From CAYRGS01 sp964423875 (GTDB lineage Bacteria; UBA8248; JACPRG01; G963555815), in the NCBI GenBank assembly GCA_964423875.1, contig CAYRGS010000002.1, forward strand, positions 1-64,000: a DNA stretch of 64,000 nt, written 5' to 3'. Shown piece after piece: positions 9,138 to 18,988 of this stretch. Under the pieces are notes generated by a model. That model had not been told where the DNA came from. It did no database searches and was given only the letters and a program-made list of their open reading frames with translations. The position numbers were made by a program, and so were the translations under genes. Position 1 is the stretch's first letter; every line of letters starts with the position of its first letter.

Positions 9138-10388
9138 ATGCCGTCCAGCAAGCTATTGAGAAACGCCCGCGCCGCCGGGTGGGACTCGCCCCGCGACATA
9201 CTCATCGAGGGAGGGAAGATTGCCCGGATCGGCGAGGGCCTGAGCGCCGAGGCCGATTCCCACTTCGACCTGGGCGGCCGGGTCGTCGTTCCCGGCTTCG
9301 TGGAGGCCCACACGCACATCGACAAGGCGTACACCCTCCACCTCTGTCACAACGCGGCTGGGACGTTGGACGGCGCAATCCGGGAAATGAACAAGGTCAA
9401 GGGAACCGCGACCGTCGATGAGATTTATGGCCGAGCCGAAGCCTGCCTGCTCAATTTCATCTCCCACGGGGCGACAACCGTCCGGACGCACATCGACGTG
9501 GACCACGCCATCGACCTCCGGGGGATGGAGGCGCTCCTCCGGCTCCGCGACCGCTACCGAGAGAAGGTCACGCTCCAGCTCGTCCCCTTGGCCGGAAGCG
9601 CCCCGGGGGCGACCGACGAGTCGGAATACCGGAAGTGTCTGCGGGAGGCCGTGTCCATGGGCGCGGACGCGGTCGGCGGGGTCCCCACCCTGTCGTTCGA
9701 CAGTGAGGCCCACCTCGAAATCGCCTTCGCGACGGCGGCGGAGTTCAACCTTCCCATCGATCTCCACGTAGACGAATCCGACGACCCCAACCACCTCGTC
9801 CTCGAACAGCTCGCGGAAAAGACCATCGGCGAGGGGTGGCAGGGTCGGGTCGTCGCGGGACATTGCTGCTCCCTCGCGGCGGTGGACGACGCGACGGCCT
9901 CACGGGTCATCGACAAAGTGGCCGAGGCCGGGATCTCCGTCATCACGCTTCCGCTCTGCAACCTCTACCTCCAGGGCCGGCGTGACACCCAGCCCGTCCG
10001 ACGCGGGATCACGCGCGTCAAAGAGCTTCTGGATTCGGGGGTCAACGTGTTCTGTGCCTCCGACAACGTTCAGGACGCCTTCGGTCCCTATGGACGCGCG
10101 GACACGCTGGAGGCCGCCTGGCTCACCGGATTGGCGGCCCATCTGAACGAGTCGTTCAGGTCAACGCTCTTGGACATGGTGACGGGGAGACCGGCGAAGG
10201 CCCTGGGCCTCGGAGACGGGTACGGGCTTCGGAAGGGCGCGCCAGCGGACCTTGTGGTGATGGCGTCGGAGTCGCCCGGGACGGTTGTGGTCGAGCGCCC
10301 CGGACGGCTGTCGGTGTTCCGTTCCGGAAAGGTGGTCTCGGCGGGCGCCGGGGCGGACGTCTTGGGAATCGACGGGCCGGAGGTCTAG
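9138..10388 (+). CDS. Cytosine-deaminase-like amidohydrolase, paralogue 3
   Basis: A 416-residue third member of the CodA-like group. Ligands are complete: His58/His60, His210/Glu213, His242 and Asp309. The pyrimidine-contact loop reads PLAGS in place of FPQEG, and the residue after Asp309 is Asn, so its specificity should differ from both neighbours. It starts at ATG 9138 with GGAGG (9123-9127) upstream. It is transcribed opposite to the flanking operons and is followed by a tight hairpin (10388-10404) overlapping its stop codon. The role is probably hydrolysis of a different intermediate in the same heterocycle pathway. Confidence 0.84.
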   Translation: MPSSKLLRNARAAGWDSPRDILIEGGKIARIGEGLSAEADSHFDLGGRVVVPGFVEAHTHIDKAYTLHLCHNAAGTLDGAIREMNKVKGTATVDEIYGRAEACLLNFISHGATTVRTHIDVDHAIDLRGMEALLRLRDRYREKVTLQLVPLAGSAPGATDESEYRKCLREAVSMGADAVGGVPTLSFDSEAHLEIAFATAAEFNLPIDLHVDESDDPNHLVLEQLAEKTIGEGWQGRVVAGHCCSLAAVDDATASRVIDKVAEAGISVITLPLCNLYLQGRRDTQPVRRGITRVKELLDSGVNVFCASDNVQDAFGPYGRADTLEAAWLTGLAAHLNESFRSTLLDMVTGRPAKALGLGDGYGLRKGAPADLVVMASESPGTVVVERPGRLSVFRSGKVVSAGAGADVLGIDGPEV

Positions 10389-10404
10389 GCGGGAGTTTCC
10401 CGCC
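10388..10404 (+). repeat. Perfect 7-bp hairpin at the convergent junction
   Basis: GGCGGGA-GTT-TCCCGCC, overlapping the TAG stop of paralogue 3 and lying between convergent genes. There is no T-tract, so it is not a classical intrinsic terminator. It resembles the GC hairpins at 24928 and 47224. Confidence 0.45.
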
Positions 10405-10497
10405 AATCGCAAACCAAATTACCAGGGACCGCGTCTACGGGCAAAATACTGCTTTTCGATGCAGGAAATCGCGGGTTGACCCCAAGATCCACGGGGC

Positions 10498-13320
10498 TTA
10501 CGGGGAGACCGGCTCCGCGACCTCTTCCAGGGCCTTCTTGACCTTTTCCGCCGTCGCGGGCAGGTCGTAGATCCACACGCCGCAGGCGTCGTATATGGCG
10601 TTGATGATGGCGGGCGCCGTCGGGATGGTCGAGACCTCCCCGACGCCTTTTGCACCGAAAGGCCCTTCGATCTCCGGGTCTTCGACCATGATCGTCACGA
10701 TCTCGGGAATCTGGTCGATCCCCGGCATGCCGCACTTTTTGAAGAGCTTGCTCTTGGGCCGGCCGTTCTTGACGGCGTACTCCTCGCTCAGAGCGTAACC
10801 GATCCCCTGGACGACCCCGCCCTCGATTTGCCCGCGGCAGGCGGCGGGATGGATGACGCGGCCTACGTCGTGCGCCGTCACCATGCGCTCCATCCGGACC
10901 TCGCCCGTCTCTTCGTTGACGCTCACCACGGCCGCCTGGGCGCCGTACCCGTATGTCACGTGCGTCTTGTAGTCTTTCTTGTCGAAAGATCCCCACGCGT
11001 CGGTTTCCGGCGGCACATAGAGATTTTCGGCGTCGAACGGCCGCTCTCCGACCCGGGTCTTGAGCTCGGCGAGGCCCAGACAAAGCTCCGGCTTCATTTC
11101 AACAAAAACCTTCCCCCCTTCGACCCGCAGGATCTCCGGCGGGACGTCGAGGAACTCCGCCGCCGCCCGCACGATCTGCTCTTTCACGTCCCGGGCGGCC
11201 CGGATGACGGCGTTGCCCGTCACAAAGGTCTGTCTCGAAGCGGAGGACACGCCGCTGTCCGGGGTCACGAAGGTGTCCCCCGTCAGGATGTCGACGGCTT
11301 CATACCCGACGCCGAGCGTCTCGGCGGCGAACTCGCTCATGATGGTGGTCATCCCCTGGCCGATCTCGGCGGCCCCGGCGCGGACCCTCACCCGGCCGTC
11401 TTTTTCCAAAGAGACCCGCGCCCGGGATTTGTCCTCATCGCTGGCGTTGCCGAGCCCGACGTTCTTGTAGGCCAGGCCGATGCCGACGCCCCGCCGCCAG
11501 GGAGAGCCGTCGGCGTTCTCGTTGCGGAGTTCCTCCCAGCCGACGGCCTCGGCGACCCGCCGGACGCACTCCTTCAGGCCGACGCTGTGAGGCAAAAGCT
11601 GTCCCGCGCCCGTCCGCTTTCCGGCCTCGAGCGCGTTTCGCATTCGCAGGTCGATCGGGTCCATGCCCAAGGCTTCGGCCACCTGATCCAGGACCACCTC
11701 GATGGGATAGGCCGCCTGGGGGGTCCCGAAGCCGCGCATCGCACCCCCGACGGGGTTGTTGGTGTACACCCCGATCACGTCCACCCGGACATTGTCCACT
11801 TCATAGGGGCCGGCCGCGTGCGTCGCGGCGCGGGTGATGACGATGTCCCCCACCGAGGCGTACGCCCCGGTGTCGCTGATGTGCAGGGCGTCCACGGCGA
11901 CGATCCGCCCGTCCCGCGTCGCGCCCGCCTTGACCCGGGAGATGAAGGGATGGCGTTTGGTCGAGGCGAGGAGCGATTCCTCACGGTCGAGGACGTATTT
12001 GACCGGCCGTCCAGTCTTCACGGTCAGAAGCGCGCAAATGATCTGCGGGACAACGTCCTCCTTCCCCCCGAAGGCGCCGCCGCACTTGGGCATGACCACC
12101 CGGACCCGCCCGGTCTCCCACTGAAGCGCGGCGCAAAGCTGGCTCTGGTCGGAGAACACGTTCTGCCCCGCGCACTCGACAACCAGGATGCGCCCCCCCC
12201 CCTCAGAGTCGTCCTCCAGGTGCGTGAGACACGCCTCGGGCTCGAGATAGCCGTGCTCGATGAAAGGCGTCGTGAACTCTCGTTCGATGACCACGTCGCA
12301 TTCGGCGAAGGCCGCGTCCACGTCGCCCCGGTTGATCCGCCGGCGGCTGAGGATGTTTTTCCCGTACTCCTTGATGACTTGCCCTTCTGGGACCAGGTCT
12401 TGGACGTAGGGGGCGTCATCCTTCAGGGCCTCGCGCGGGTCCAGGAGGGGCTCCAGGATCTCCCACTCGACGCGGATCTTCTTCAGGGCCGCTTGGGCGG
12501 CCTCGTCGGACTCGGCAGCGACCGCCGCCACCGCCTCCCCGACGCACCGGACCTTGCCCTCGGCGAGGACAGGCTGGTCGGGGATTAGAAGGCCGAACCG
12601 GTTATGCGGAACATCGTCGGCCGTGATGACGGCGCGGACCCCCTCGAATGCCTCGGCTTCGGCGGCGTCGATGGACAGAATTCGGGCGTGCGGCCGGGCG
12701 CTCCTGAGGACTGCGGCGTAGAGCATCCCGTCCATGTACAGGTCGTCGGCGTAAATCGCCGTCCCGCAGGACTTGTCCAGGGCGTCGTCGCGCATGAAAG
12801 AGCGGCCGATCACCCCTTTCCCGTCGAGACCGCTTTCAACGGGGGAGCCTTTTTCGGGATAAACGACTGAATCGATTGCCTCGAGAATCTGCCTGTACCC
12901 CGTGCAGCGACAGACATTTTCCTGCAGGGCTTCCCGAACGTCGGACGCCGCGGGCTTGGGCTTCTTTTCCAGCAAACCGTAGGCCGAGACAATGAAGCCG
13001 GGAATGCAGAACCCGCACTGGCAGGCTCCATGCTCGGCGAAAGATCGCTGGAGGGGATGAGGATTCTCGGGCGATCCGATTCCCTCGATCGTGACCACCT
13101 CTTTGCCGTCGGCGATCCGCATGGTGGTCGTACAGGAGTTCACGGCCTTGCCGTTCAGGATGACCCGGCAGGAGCCGCAATACCCCTGCGTGCAGCCGTT
13201 CTTCGAGCCGATCAGCCGGAGGTCGTCCCGCAGGACATCCATCAGAAGACGCTTGTCGCCCCCGGAAACGGCGACCTTTTTTCCGTTCACTTTGAGATGG
13301 AATTGCTTCGCGGGGTTCAT
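10498..13320 (-). CDS. Xanthine dehydrogenase family: fused [2Fe-2S] and molybdopterin-binding subunit
   Basis: A 940-residue molybdenum hydroxylase in which the small iron-sulfur subunit and the large catalytic subunit are one chain. Residues 1-150 hold two [2Fe-2S] clusters: Cys43/48/51/63, then Cys102/105 with CRC at 137-139. The rest is the aldehyde oxidase/xanthine dehydrogenase Mo-cofactor domain, with the catalytic Glu in KGVGEVS near the C-terminus. No FAD domain or separate FAD subunit gene is nearby, so the electron acceptor may be a cytochrome or quinone. ATG 13320 is preferred for its GGGGGA site; the frame is open 23 codons further. It is last in the minus-strand TAXI-TRAP-transaminase series. 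A run of ten Cs (12193-12202; poly-G in the gene) crosses the coding sequence. Confidence 0.88.
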   Translation of the reverse strand: MNPAKQFHLKVNGKKVAVSGGDKRLLMDVLRDDLRLIGSKNGCTQGYCGSCRVILNGKAVNSCTTTMRIADGKEVVTIEGIGSPENPHPLQRSFAEHGACQCGFCIPGFIVSAYGLLEKKPKPAASDVREALQENVCRCTGYRQILEAIDSVVYPEKGSPVESGLDGKGVIGRSFMRDDALDKSCGTAIYADDLYMDGMLYAAVLRSARPHARILSIDAAEAEAFEGVRAVITADDVPHNRFGLLIPDQPVLAEGKVRCVGEAVAAVAAESDEAAQAALKKIRVEWEILEPLLDPREALKDDAPYVQDLVPEGQVIKEYGKNILSRRRINRGDVDAAFAECDVVIEREFTTPFIEHGYLEPEACLTHLEDDSEGGGRILVVECAGQNVFSDQSQLCAALQWETGRVRVVMPKCGGAFGGKEDVVPQIICALLTVKTGRPVKYVLDREESLLASTKRHPFISRVKAGATRDGRIVAVDALHISDTGAYASVGDIVITRAATHAAGPYEVDNVRVDVIGVYTNNPVGGAMRGFGTPQAAYPIEVVLDQVAEALGMDPIDLRMRNALEAGKRTGAGQLLPHSVGLKECVRRVAEAVGWEELRNENADGSPWRRGVGIGLAYKNVGLGNASDEDKSRARVSLEKDGRVRVRAGAAEIGQGMTTIMSEFAAETLGVGYEAVDILTGDTFVTPDSGVSSASRQTFVTGNAVIRAARDVKEQIVRAAAEFLDVPPEILRVEGGKVFVEMKPELCLGLAELKTRVGERPFDAENLYVPPETDAWGSFDKKDYKTHVTYGYGAQAAVVSVNEETGEVRMERMVTAHDVGRVIHPAACRGQIEGGVVQGIGYALSEEYAVKNGRPKSKLFKKCGMPGIDQIPEIVTIMVEDPEIEGPFGAKGVGEVSTIPTAPAIINAIYDACGVWIYDLPATAEKVKKALEEVAEPVSP

Positions 13321-13558
13321 TTGGACGAGATCCCCCCTTGCGCTGCGATGGGCGCAATTTCTATGGACATCCGAGGCAGAGCTGGCCAACGCCCATTTTC
13401 TCCGGTCGAATTATCACCTATTTTACGCCCAATCGGGGAAAAGTCGAATCAAATGGACGGGAACGGCCGCCCCGACATGACATGCCGGGCGTCGTGAGAG
13501 ATCCGCACCACCGGAAGCGCGTCCGGCGGCAAACCGTATGGGTTGAAAGAATCGCGGG

Positions 13559-14929
13559 TTAAAGGGTTTCTACGACCTCGCCGATCGCTTGATCGAACGC
13601 GTCCACAATGACATCCGCCTGCTCCGCGGTCAAAATCAGGGGCGGCGAGATCGTCAAAACATCCCCGACGTTTCGGAAAATTACACCCAATTCCTCCACC
13701 CGCGTCCGCACCCTTCCCCCGACTTCGCCCGGTTTGTCGAAAGGCTTCTTCGCGGCTCGGTCCCGGACGAGCTCGACCCGCGCCAGGAGGCCGAGACCGC
13801 GCACCTCCCCGACGATGGGATGCTTCTCCAACTCCTTGAGGCGGTTCAATAGGTGGGTGCCGACCTTGGCGGCGTTTCCGGGCAGGTCCTCGTTCTCGAC
13901 GATCGCCAGATTCGCCAGGGCCGCCGCCGCGCCCGCCGCGTGGCCGCTGTAAGTGTTGCCGTGACGGAAATCCTTCCCGTCTCCCGGGGTCCCCAGAAAC
14001 GCCTGATAGATCTCTTCGGTGCACATTGTGGCGCCCATGGGAACGTATCCGCTCGTCAGCCCTTTGGCGAAGCACATGATGTCCGGCTGAATCCCATACG
14101 TCCGGCTGCCGAACCAGGTCCCGGTCCTGCCGAAGCCGGTAATGACTTCATCAGCGATGAAGAGGATATCGTTCGCGGTGCAGATCTCCCGGCATTTCTT
14201 CAGGTAGGTTTCGGGCGGAATGATGACACCCGCGGCCCCCATAATGGGCTCGGCGATGAAGGCGGCCACGCTGTCCGCCCCCTCGAACGCGATGGCGGCG
14301 CGGAGCGCGTCCGCCGCCGCCTCGGAGACCTCCTCCTCCGACAAGCCCTCGCCGAAATCGTTTCTGTAGCAGTTGGGCTCGGCGATGTGGCGGAATCCGG
14401 GCAGGAGCGGCTCGAACATCCGGCGGTTGGCCGTCATGCCGGACGCCGACAAGGCCCCGAATGTGACACCGTGATAACCATTTTTGCGTCCGATGACCTT
14501 GTACTTCCCCTCCTTCCCGAGGTTCCTCCAATACTGGCGCACCATCTTGAGGCCGGTCTCGACGGCCTCGGAGCCGCTGTCCGAATAGAACACCTTCCCC
14601 ATCCCCTCGGGCGCGGCCAGCGCCTTGAGCCTTTCCCCCAGCTCGATGGCCGGCTGGTTCGAGTAACCCAGGAACATGCTGAAATAGGCCATCTTCTTCA
14701 TCTGTTCATAGACGGCTTCGATCACCTCCTGACGGCCGTAACCGACGTTGACCAGCCAGAGGCTGGCGTGGGCGTCGAGGTACTTTCTGCCCGAGGCATC
14801 GTAGAGGTAGCACCCCTCGGCCCGCTCAAAAATGAGCGGGCCGTTCTCCCGAACAATCTCCATCTGGATGTAGGGGGTCCAAAGAGCCAGGCGATGCGCC
14901 TGGTCCAGGTCGGTGAGCGTCCTTGTCAT
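13559..14929 (-). CDS. Class III (omega) PLP aminotransferase
   Basis: Aminotransferase of the acetylornithine/beta-alanine:pyruvate group, 456 residues. It has the substrate-pocket DAHASLW segment (52-58), the phosphate-binding SGSEA (118-122), the PLP-ring Asp260 in IADEV, and the Schiff-base Lys289 in FAKGLTSG. It transfers an omega or primary amine to pyruvate or a 2-oxoacid in the cytoplasm. It sits between the molybdenum hydroxylase and a class IV aminotransferase on the same strand, so it probably handles the amine released by ring cleavage (for example beta-alanine or an aminoisobutyrate-like product). That substrate is inference. The start is the ATG at 14929. Confidence 0.88.
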   Translation of the reverse strand: MTRTLTDLDQAHRLALWTPYIQMEIVRENGPLIFERAEGCYLYDASGRKYLDAHASLWLVNVGYGRQEVIEAVYEQMKKMAYFSMFLGYSNQPAIELGERLKALAAPEGMGKVFYSDSGSEAVETGLKMVRQYWRNLGKEGKYKVIGRKNGYHGVTFGALSASGMTANRRMFEPLLPGFRHIAEPNCYRNDFGEGLSEEEVSEAAADALRAAIAFEGADSVAAFIAEPIMGAAGVIIPPETYLKKCREICTANDILFIADEVITGFGRTGTWFGSRTYGIQPDIMCFAKGLTSGYVPMGATMCTEEIYQAFLGTPGDGKDFRHGNTYSGHAAGAAAALANLAIVENEDLPGNAAKVGTHLLNRLKELEKHPIVGEVRGLGLLARVELVRDRAAKKPFDKPGEVGGRVRTRVEELGVIFRNVGDVLTISPPLILTAEQADVIVDAFDQAIGEVVETL

Positions 14930-15000
14930 GTCGGCCGGGCTCCAATTCCCAGATGTAAATAAGAAGTCTTCGTTTCAAAGTTTCAAACGGGTGGCCCCCG

Positions 15001-15888
15001 TCAGTCGATGGCCTCGCCCGTTGTGCGCTCCAGCTCGGCGATGCGCCCCTGGAGATCGAGGGTAATCGGCCCCGGACATGGAATCAGGCGGCCGTCCACT
15101 TCCGCGACGCCGTGGACCCGGCTGAAGGAGGAAGTCAAAAAGGCCTCGTCCGCGGTGTAGAGATCATAGAGAGTGAGGTCGACCTCCTCCTCCGGGATCC
15201 CCTCCCAATCGGCGATTTCCAGGACAGTCCGTCGCGTGATTCCATCTAGGATGTGCGTCTCTACCGGAGTCCGGATTATACCCTCTCTCACAAGGAAAAT
15301 ATTCTCCCCGGGGGCCTCAGCGATAAAACCCCGGGTGTCCAACAGAATGGCCTCGTCGTAGCCCGATTCGATCGCCTCGATGCGCGCCAGGACATTGTTC
15401 AGATAGTTCAGGCTCTTCACGCGCGGCTCGAAGCACTCGGGCGGAACTTTTCGGACGCCCGCCGTCTTCAGCCTGAGACCCCGTCCCTGAACATCGTAGC
15501 TCGACCCCGTCTTGGCGGGGGGTGTCGGGTTATGCAGCAGGACAGCCAAGGTCGGGGTCTTGACCACCCGAGGGTCCAGGACGGGATAGCCCTCCCCGCG
15601 CGAGACGACGAGGCGGATGTAGACGTCCTTGACGCCCGAGCGGCGAACCGCTTCTTTGACGATCTCGGCGATCCGGTCTTTGGACTCGGGGAGCTCGAGA
15701 CGAAGCGCCCGCGCGGAGCGCTCCAATCGGTCCAAGTGGTCCCGGAACTTGAAGAGCCGGCCGTCACGGGCGGTCAGACTCTCGAAGACACCGTCGCCGT
15801 AGAGAAACCCATGGTCGAAAGCGGAGACCTTGGCCTCGGCCGCTTCGACGAATTCACCGTTGACATAGCAAATGAACGGCATGGACAA
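15001..15888 (-). CDS. Class IV PLP aminotransferase (branched-chain / D-amino acid aminotransferase family)
   Basis: A 295-residue fold-type IV PLP enzyme. The N-terminal AFDHGFLYGDGVFES signature (23-37) and Lys158 in RVKSLNYLNN, the expected Schiff-base residue, are clear. The family contains branched-chain aminotransferase, D-alanine aminotransferase and aminodeoxychorismate lyase; sequence alone does not settle which. It follows the broken racemase-like gene and precedes the class III aminotransferase on the same strand. ATG 15888 is used; ATG 15882 two codons later is equally possible. The gap 15889-16158 upstream has no gene. Confidence 0.82.
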   Translation of the reverse strand: MSMPFICYVNGEFVEAAEAKVSAFDHGFLYGDGVFESLTARDGRLFKFRDHLDRLERSARALRLELPESKDRIAEIVKEAVRRSGVKDVYIRLVVSRGEGYPVLDPRVVKTPTLAVLLHNPTPPAKTGSSYDVQGRGLRLKTAGVRKVPPECFEPRVKSLNYLNNVLARIEAIESGYDEAILLDTRGFIAEAPGENIFLVREGIIRTPVETHILDGITRRTVLEIADWEGIPEEEVDLTLYDLYTADEAFLTSSFSRVHGVAEVDGRLIPCPGPITLDLQGRIAELERTTGEAID

Positions 15889-16158
15889 GTGGTCCGTCCT
15901 TGTTATCAGGATCCAAAGTCCGCGCCTACCCTTGGATCACCCACGACTCCTTTTTCCCGCATGAGCAAACCAAAGCAGAAACTCGGGCGTAGCGCGAAGG
16001 CTAAGGGTCAACCGACCCGCGCCTCCGCGCTACATTTCCCATTCAACGAATTAACCAAACGGGACTCCAACCCGGATTTCCCACAAACTCATGGACGCAA
16101 GGGGTGGTGGAGGGGGGAATGTCCAATAGCGGGTACACTCGTTCCCGAGAGCGGCCAC

Positions 16159-16989
16159 TTATTGGGCTTTCCCGCCCCCCAGCAGCCTCCCGAAGCGTTC
16201 GACCGGCCCGCTGCAACCCAGGGCGTTCAGCGCCTTGTGGAGGATGGGGTTGAACTGGGTGAGGACGGGGACGGCGAATTCCGCCTCCAGCTTTTCGATG
16301 GTGTCCGAGGCCCCGTGCCAGAGGGGGCAGGAAAGGTAGATTGCCTCCGCGCCGGGCGCCGCCAGGAAGACCTCTTTTCCCTTCTCGTAGGGGGTGTTCT
16401 CCCGGAGAGCGAGGATTTCCCCGTGGCTGTTGGTGTGGTAGCCGGAGATGGCCGTGACCTCCAGGCCCGCCGCCTCCAGGTAGCCCCATGCTCATTCTGG
16501 TCGTCCCGGTGAGGGGTCCCCACTGCGACCTTCTTGATCCCCATGTCCTCGAGGGTCTCTGTCACGGCCGTCATGGCAGTCGTTGCGAATTTTCCGGTGG
16601 CCTCTTCGATCGATCTTTCCAGCTCCTTTGTCCAGCGGGGACCCATCGCCGCCTGGATCAGGTCTCCCGTGACGGCGAAGAAATCGAGCGCCTGGTATCG
16701 CTGGAGCTGGAGGACGTCCGCTATCACGCTGTTCTGCTGCCCCTTGAAGTCTTCCACGTCGAACCGCCCGGGGTGAAGCATCTTGCAGTGCCCACGATGT
16801 GGTGTAGATGATCAGGTTGATGTCCGCGGGGACCATCCGGAAGAAATCCTGATAGGTTTTGTCCACGGTGTCCGGCGTCACCCAGCCGATGGTCGCCTTC
16901 CAATCGTCGGTCCAGCCTCCATGGCTCCTTCCTTCTCTGGGATCTTCAAAGGTGTTGGATGGGTTAAGCGTCACTTCCCGCCAACACAC
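16159..16989 (-). pseudogene. Frameshifted Asp/Glu-racemase superfamily gene (arylmalonate decarboxylase / maleate isomerase-like)
   Basis: Three reading frames must be joined to recover one protein of about 276 residues. From 16989 to about 16795 the frame gives IGWVTPDTVDKTYQDFF and INLIIYTTS. From about 16790 to 16495 it gives LHPGRFDVEDF and TAVTETLEDMGIKKVAV. From about 16495 to the TAA at 16159 it gives EAAGLEVTAISGYHTNS, then LSCPLWHG, and ends GGGKAQ. This order matches the superfamily, with the second catalytic Cys in LSCPLWH. A further irregularity near the start (ATG 16918 region with a strong AGGAAGGAG site but a different frame) hints at one more shift. It lies between the TRAP permease and the transaminases, so an intact version would act on an imported dicarboxylate or malonate-type acid. 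Confidence 0.75.
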
Positions 16990-17080
16990 CGGCGAGAAAT
17001 GTGTTTATGAGCGGCATTCGCCAATCCGCCGGGATCACGTCCACGGTTGTCCTGTCAAGATTTGTCACCGATATCCCCCG

Positions 17081-18988
17081 TCAACCTTCTCCCTCGACGG
17101 CGTCGACGAACTCTGCGGGAGACGAGACCCGCTGCCACAAATAGAGCCCGACGAGGATGACGATCCCCACCCCGTCCGTCCAGAAGGCGCCGTGGAGGAG
17201 CGCCAGCGCCCCGACGATCAGGAACCCCCGTTCCAACATCGTCGCCTGGCGGATATAAAAACCAGCCGTGAACGCGGCAAGACAGACGATCCCCATCATG
17301 GCCGTCAGGACGGACCAAAAAATTCCGCCGGCGCTCCCCGCCAGAAGCAGGGAATTGTTGTACACGAAAAAGTAGGGTATGAGAAAACCGGCGAGCGCAT
17401 ATCGGAAGGCCAACCAGCCCGTCTTCCAGGGATCGCTCCCGGCGATGGGGGCCGCGGCGTAGGCGGCCAGGGCCACCGGCGGTGTCACGTTGCAGACGAT
17501 CGCGAAAAAGAAGACGAACATGTGCGTGGCCATCCGGTTGACGCCCATTTCCTCTAGGGCCGGCGCGCCCAGGGTGGCGACGATGATGTAGGCCCCCACC
17601 GTGGGCATCCCCATCCCCAGGATCAGGGAAGCGATCATCGTGAAAAACAGTGCCGCCAGGAGGTACCCGCCGGAAAGGAGCTGGATGAGGTCGTTGAGTC
17701 GCAGCCCCAAGCCGGAGATCACGATGAACGAGACGACAATGCCGGCGGCGGCCCCCGTGACCCCGACGGAGACGACGCCCCGGCCCGCGCGGTCCAGTGC
17801 GAGGAGGAATTTCCTCGGCGTGATCCGGCTCTCCCGGCGAAAGGCCGTCACAATGAGGATGACGATGATGGCCCACAGCCCCGCCATGAGCGCGGTGTAG
17901 CCCCGGACCAGGAAAAACACTATGGCCGCGACAGGGAGAAAGAGAAACCAGCCCTCCTTCAACACCGCACCCGCACGCGGCAACTCGGATTTCGGAAGTC
18001 CTTTGAGGCCCAACCGGAGGCAGATGAAGTGGACCACCATCCCCACCGAAAAGAAGTACAGGAGCGCCGGAATGATGGCGGCCTTCATCACCTCCAGATA
18101 CGTCACACCCAGAATTGCCGCGATGACGAAGGCAGACGCCCCCATGATGGGCGGCATGATCTGTCCCCCGGTCGAGGCTGCCGCCTCGACGCCCCCGGCC
18201 ATCTCGCCGCGGTAACCCATCCGCTTCATCATCGGGATGGTGAACGAGCCGGTCGTAACCACGTTGGCCGCGGAGCTTCCCGAAAGGGAGCCGATGAAGC
18301 CGCTCGATACCACCGCCACCTTGGCGGGGCCGCCCGAGAAGTGTCCCGCAATCGCGTTGGACAGGTTGATGAAGAAGTTGACCGCACCCGTCTCTTGGAG
18401 GAAAGAGGAGAACATGACGAAGATGATGATGTAGGTCGAGAGCACGCCGATGATGAGGCCGTACAGGCCGTCCGTCGCCATGAAGTTCAGCGTGATGATC
18501 TCTTCCACCGAGTAACCGCCGTGGGCGATGGCCGTGGGAAAGTACCGGCCGAACATGGAGTAAAAGAAGAAGAACAGGGTGAGAATCACCATGGCCCATC
18601 CCACGGCCCTCCGGGTGGCCTCCAAAACCAGAAGCAAGACCGTTCCGCCCAGCCACAGGTCCAAATACGTCGCCGCGCCCGCCCGGATCAGGAGGTCTTC
18701 GCTGTTGGTGGCGCTGTAATACCCGATGACAACGACCACAGCCAGGCAGAAAACATCCACACCCAGGAACCAGCAGTTGTCCGGGTTCTTCTTGCTGAGG
18801 GGGTAGGTTAGGAAGACCAGCAGCAGGATGAACGAAACGTCCAGGGAACGCTGAAAATAGGCCTCGAACACGCCGAAATACGCCGTGTAGAGGTGAAAGA
18901 GCATAAAGACGATGGCCACGCTTGTAGCCGTGCGGTTCCACCAGGATGCACCCCCCTTCATCGGGGGCTTCAATGCCTCGTCCGCCAA
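17081..18988 (-). CDS. TRAP transporter permease, fused small (4TM) and large (12TM) subunits, TAXI type
   Basis: A 635-residue polytopic membrane protein with some 15 hydrophobic helices. The first four (about residues 20-140) correspond to DctQ, the rest to DctM, with the repeated GSSAANV and GMGMPTVGAY half-helix motifs of the substrate channel. Such fused permeases pair with TAXI-family binding proteins and import organic acids or amino acids by a sodium gradient. The cognate TAXI gene lies 101 bases upstream on the same strand. The downstream order is racemase-like gene, two transaminases, molybdenum hydroxylase, which suggests one long transcript for import and breakdown of a single class of compound. 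Confidence 0.92.
   Translation of the reverse strand: MADEALKPPMKGGASWWNRTATSVAIVFMLFHLYTAYFGVFEAYFQRSLDVSFILLLVFLTYPLSKKNPDNCWFLGVDVFCLAVVVVIGYYSATNSEDLLIRAGAATYLDLWLGGTVLLLVLEATRRAVGWAMVILTLFFFFYSMFGRYFPTAIAHGGYSVEEIITLNFMATDGLYGLIIGVLSTYIIIFVMFSSFLQETGAVNFFINLSNAIAGHFSGGPAKVAVVSSGFIGSLSGSSAANVVTTGSFTIPMMKRMGYRGEMAGGVEAAASTGGQIMPPIMGASAFVIAAILGVTYLEVMKAAIIPALLYFFSVGMVVHFICLRLGLKGLPKSELPRAGAVLKEGWFLFLPVAAIVFFLVRGYTALMAGLWAIIVILIVTAFRRESRITPRKFLLALDRAGRGVVSVGVTGAAAGIVVSFIVISGLGLRLNDLIQLLSGGYLLAALFFTMIASLILGMGMPTVGAYIIVATLGAPALEEMGVNRMATHMFVFFFAIVCNVTPPVALAAYAAAPIAGSDPWKTGWLAFRYALAGFLIPYFFVYNNSLLLAGSAGGIFWSVLTAMMGIVCLAAFTAGFYIRQATMLERGFLIVGALALLHGAFWTDGVGIVILVGLYLWQRVSSPAEFVDAVEGEG

Noticed and set aside
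10828..12588. 586-codon plus-strand frame opposite the molybdenum hydroxylase
   Set aside because: Antisense shadow; the minus strand carries complete cofactor motifs.
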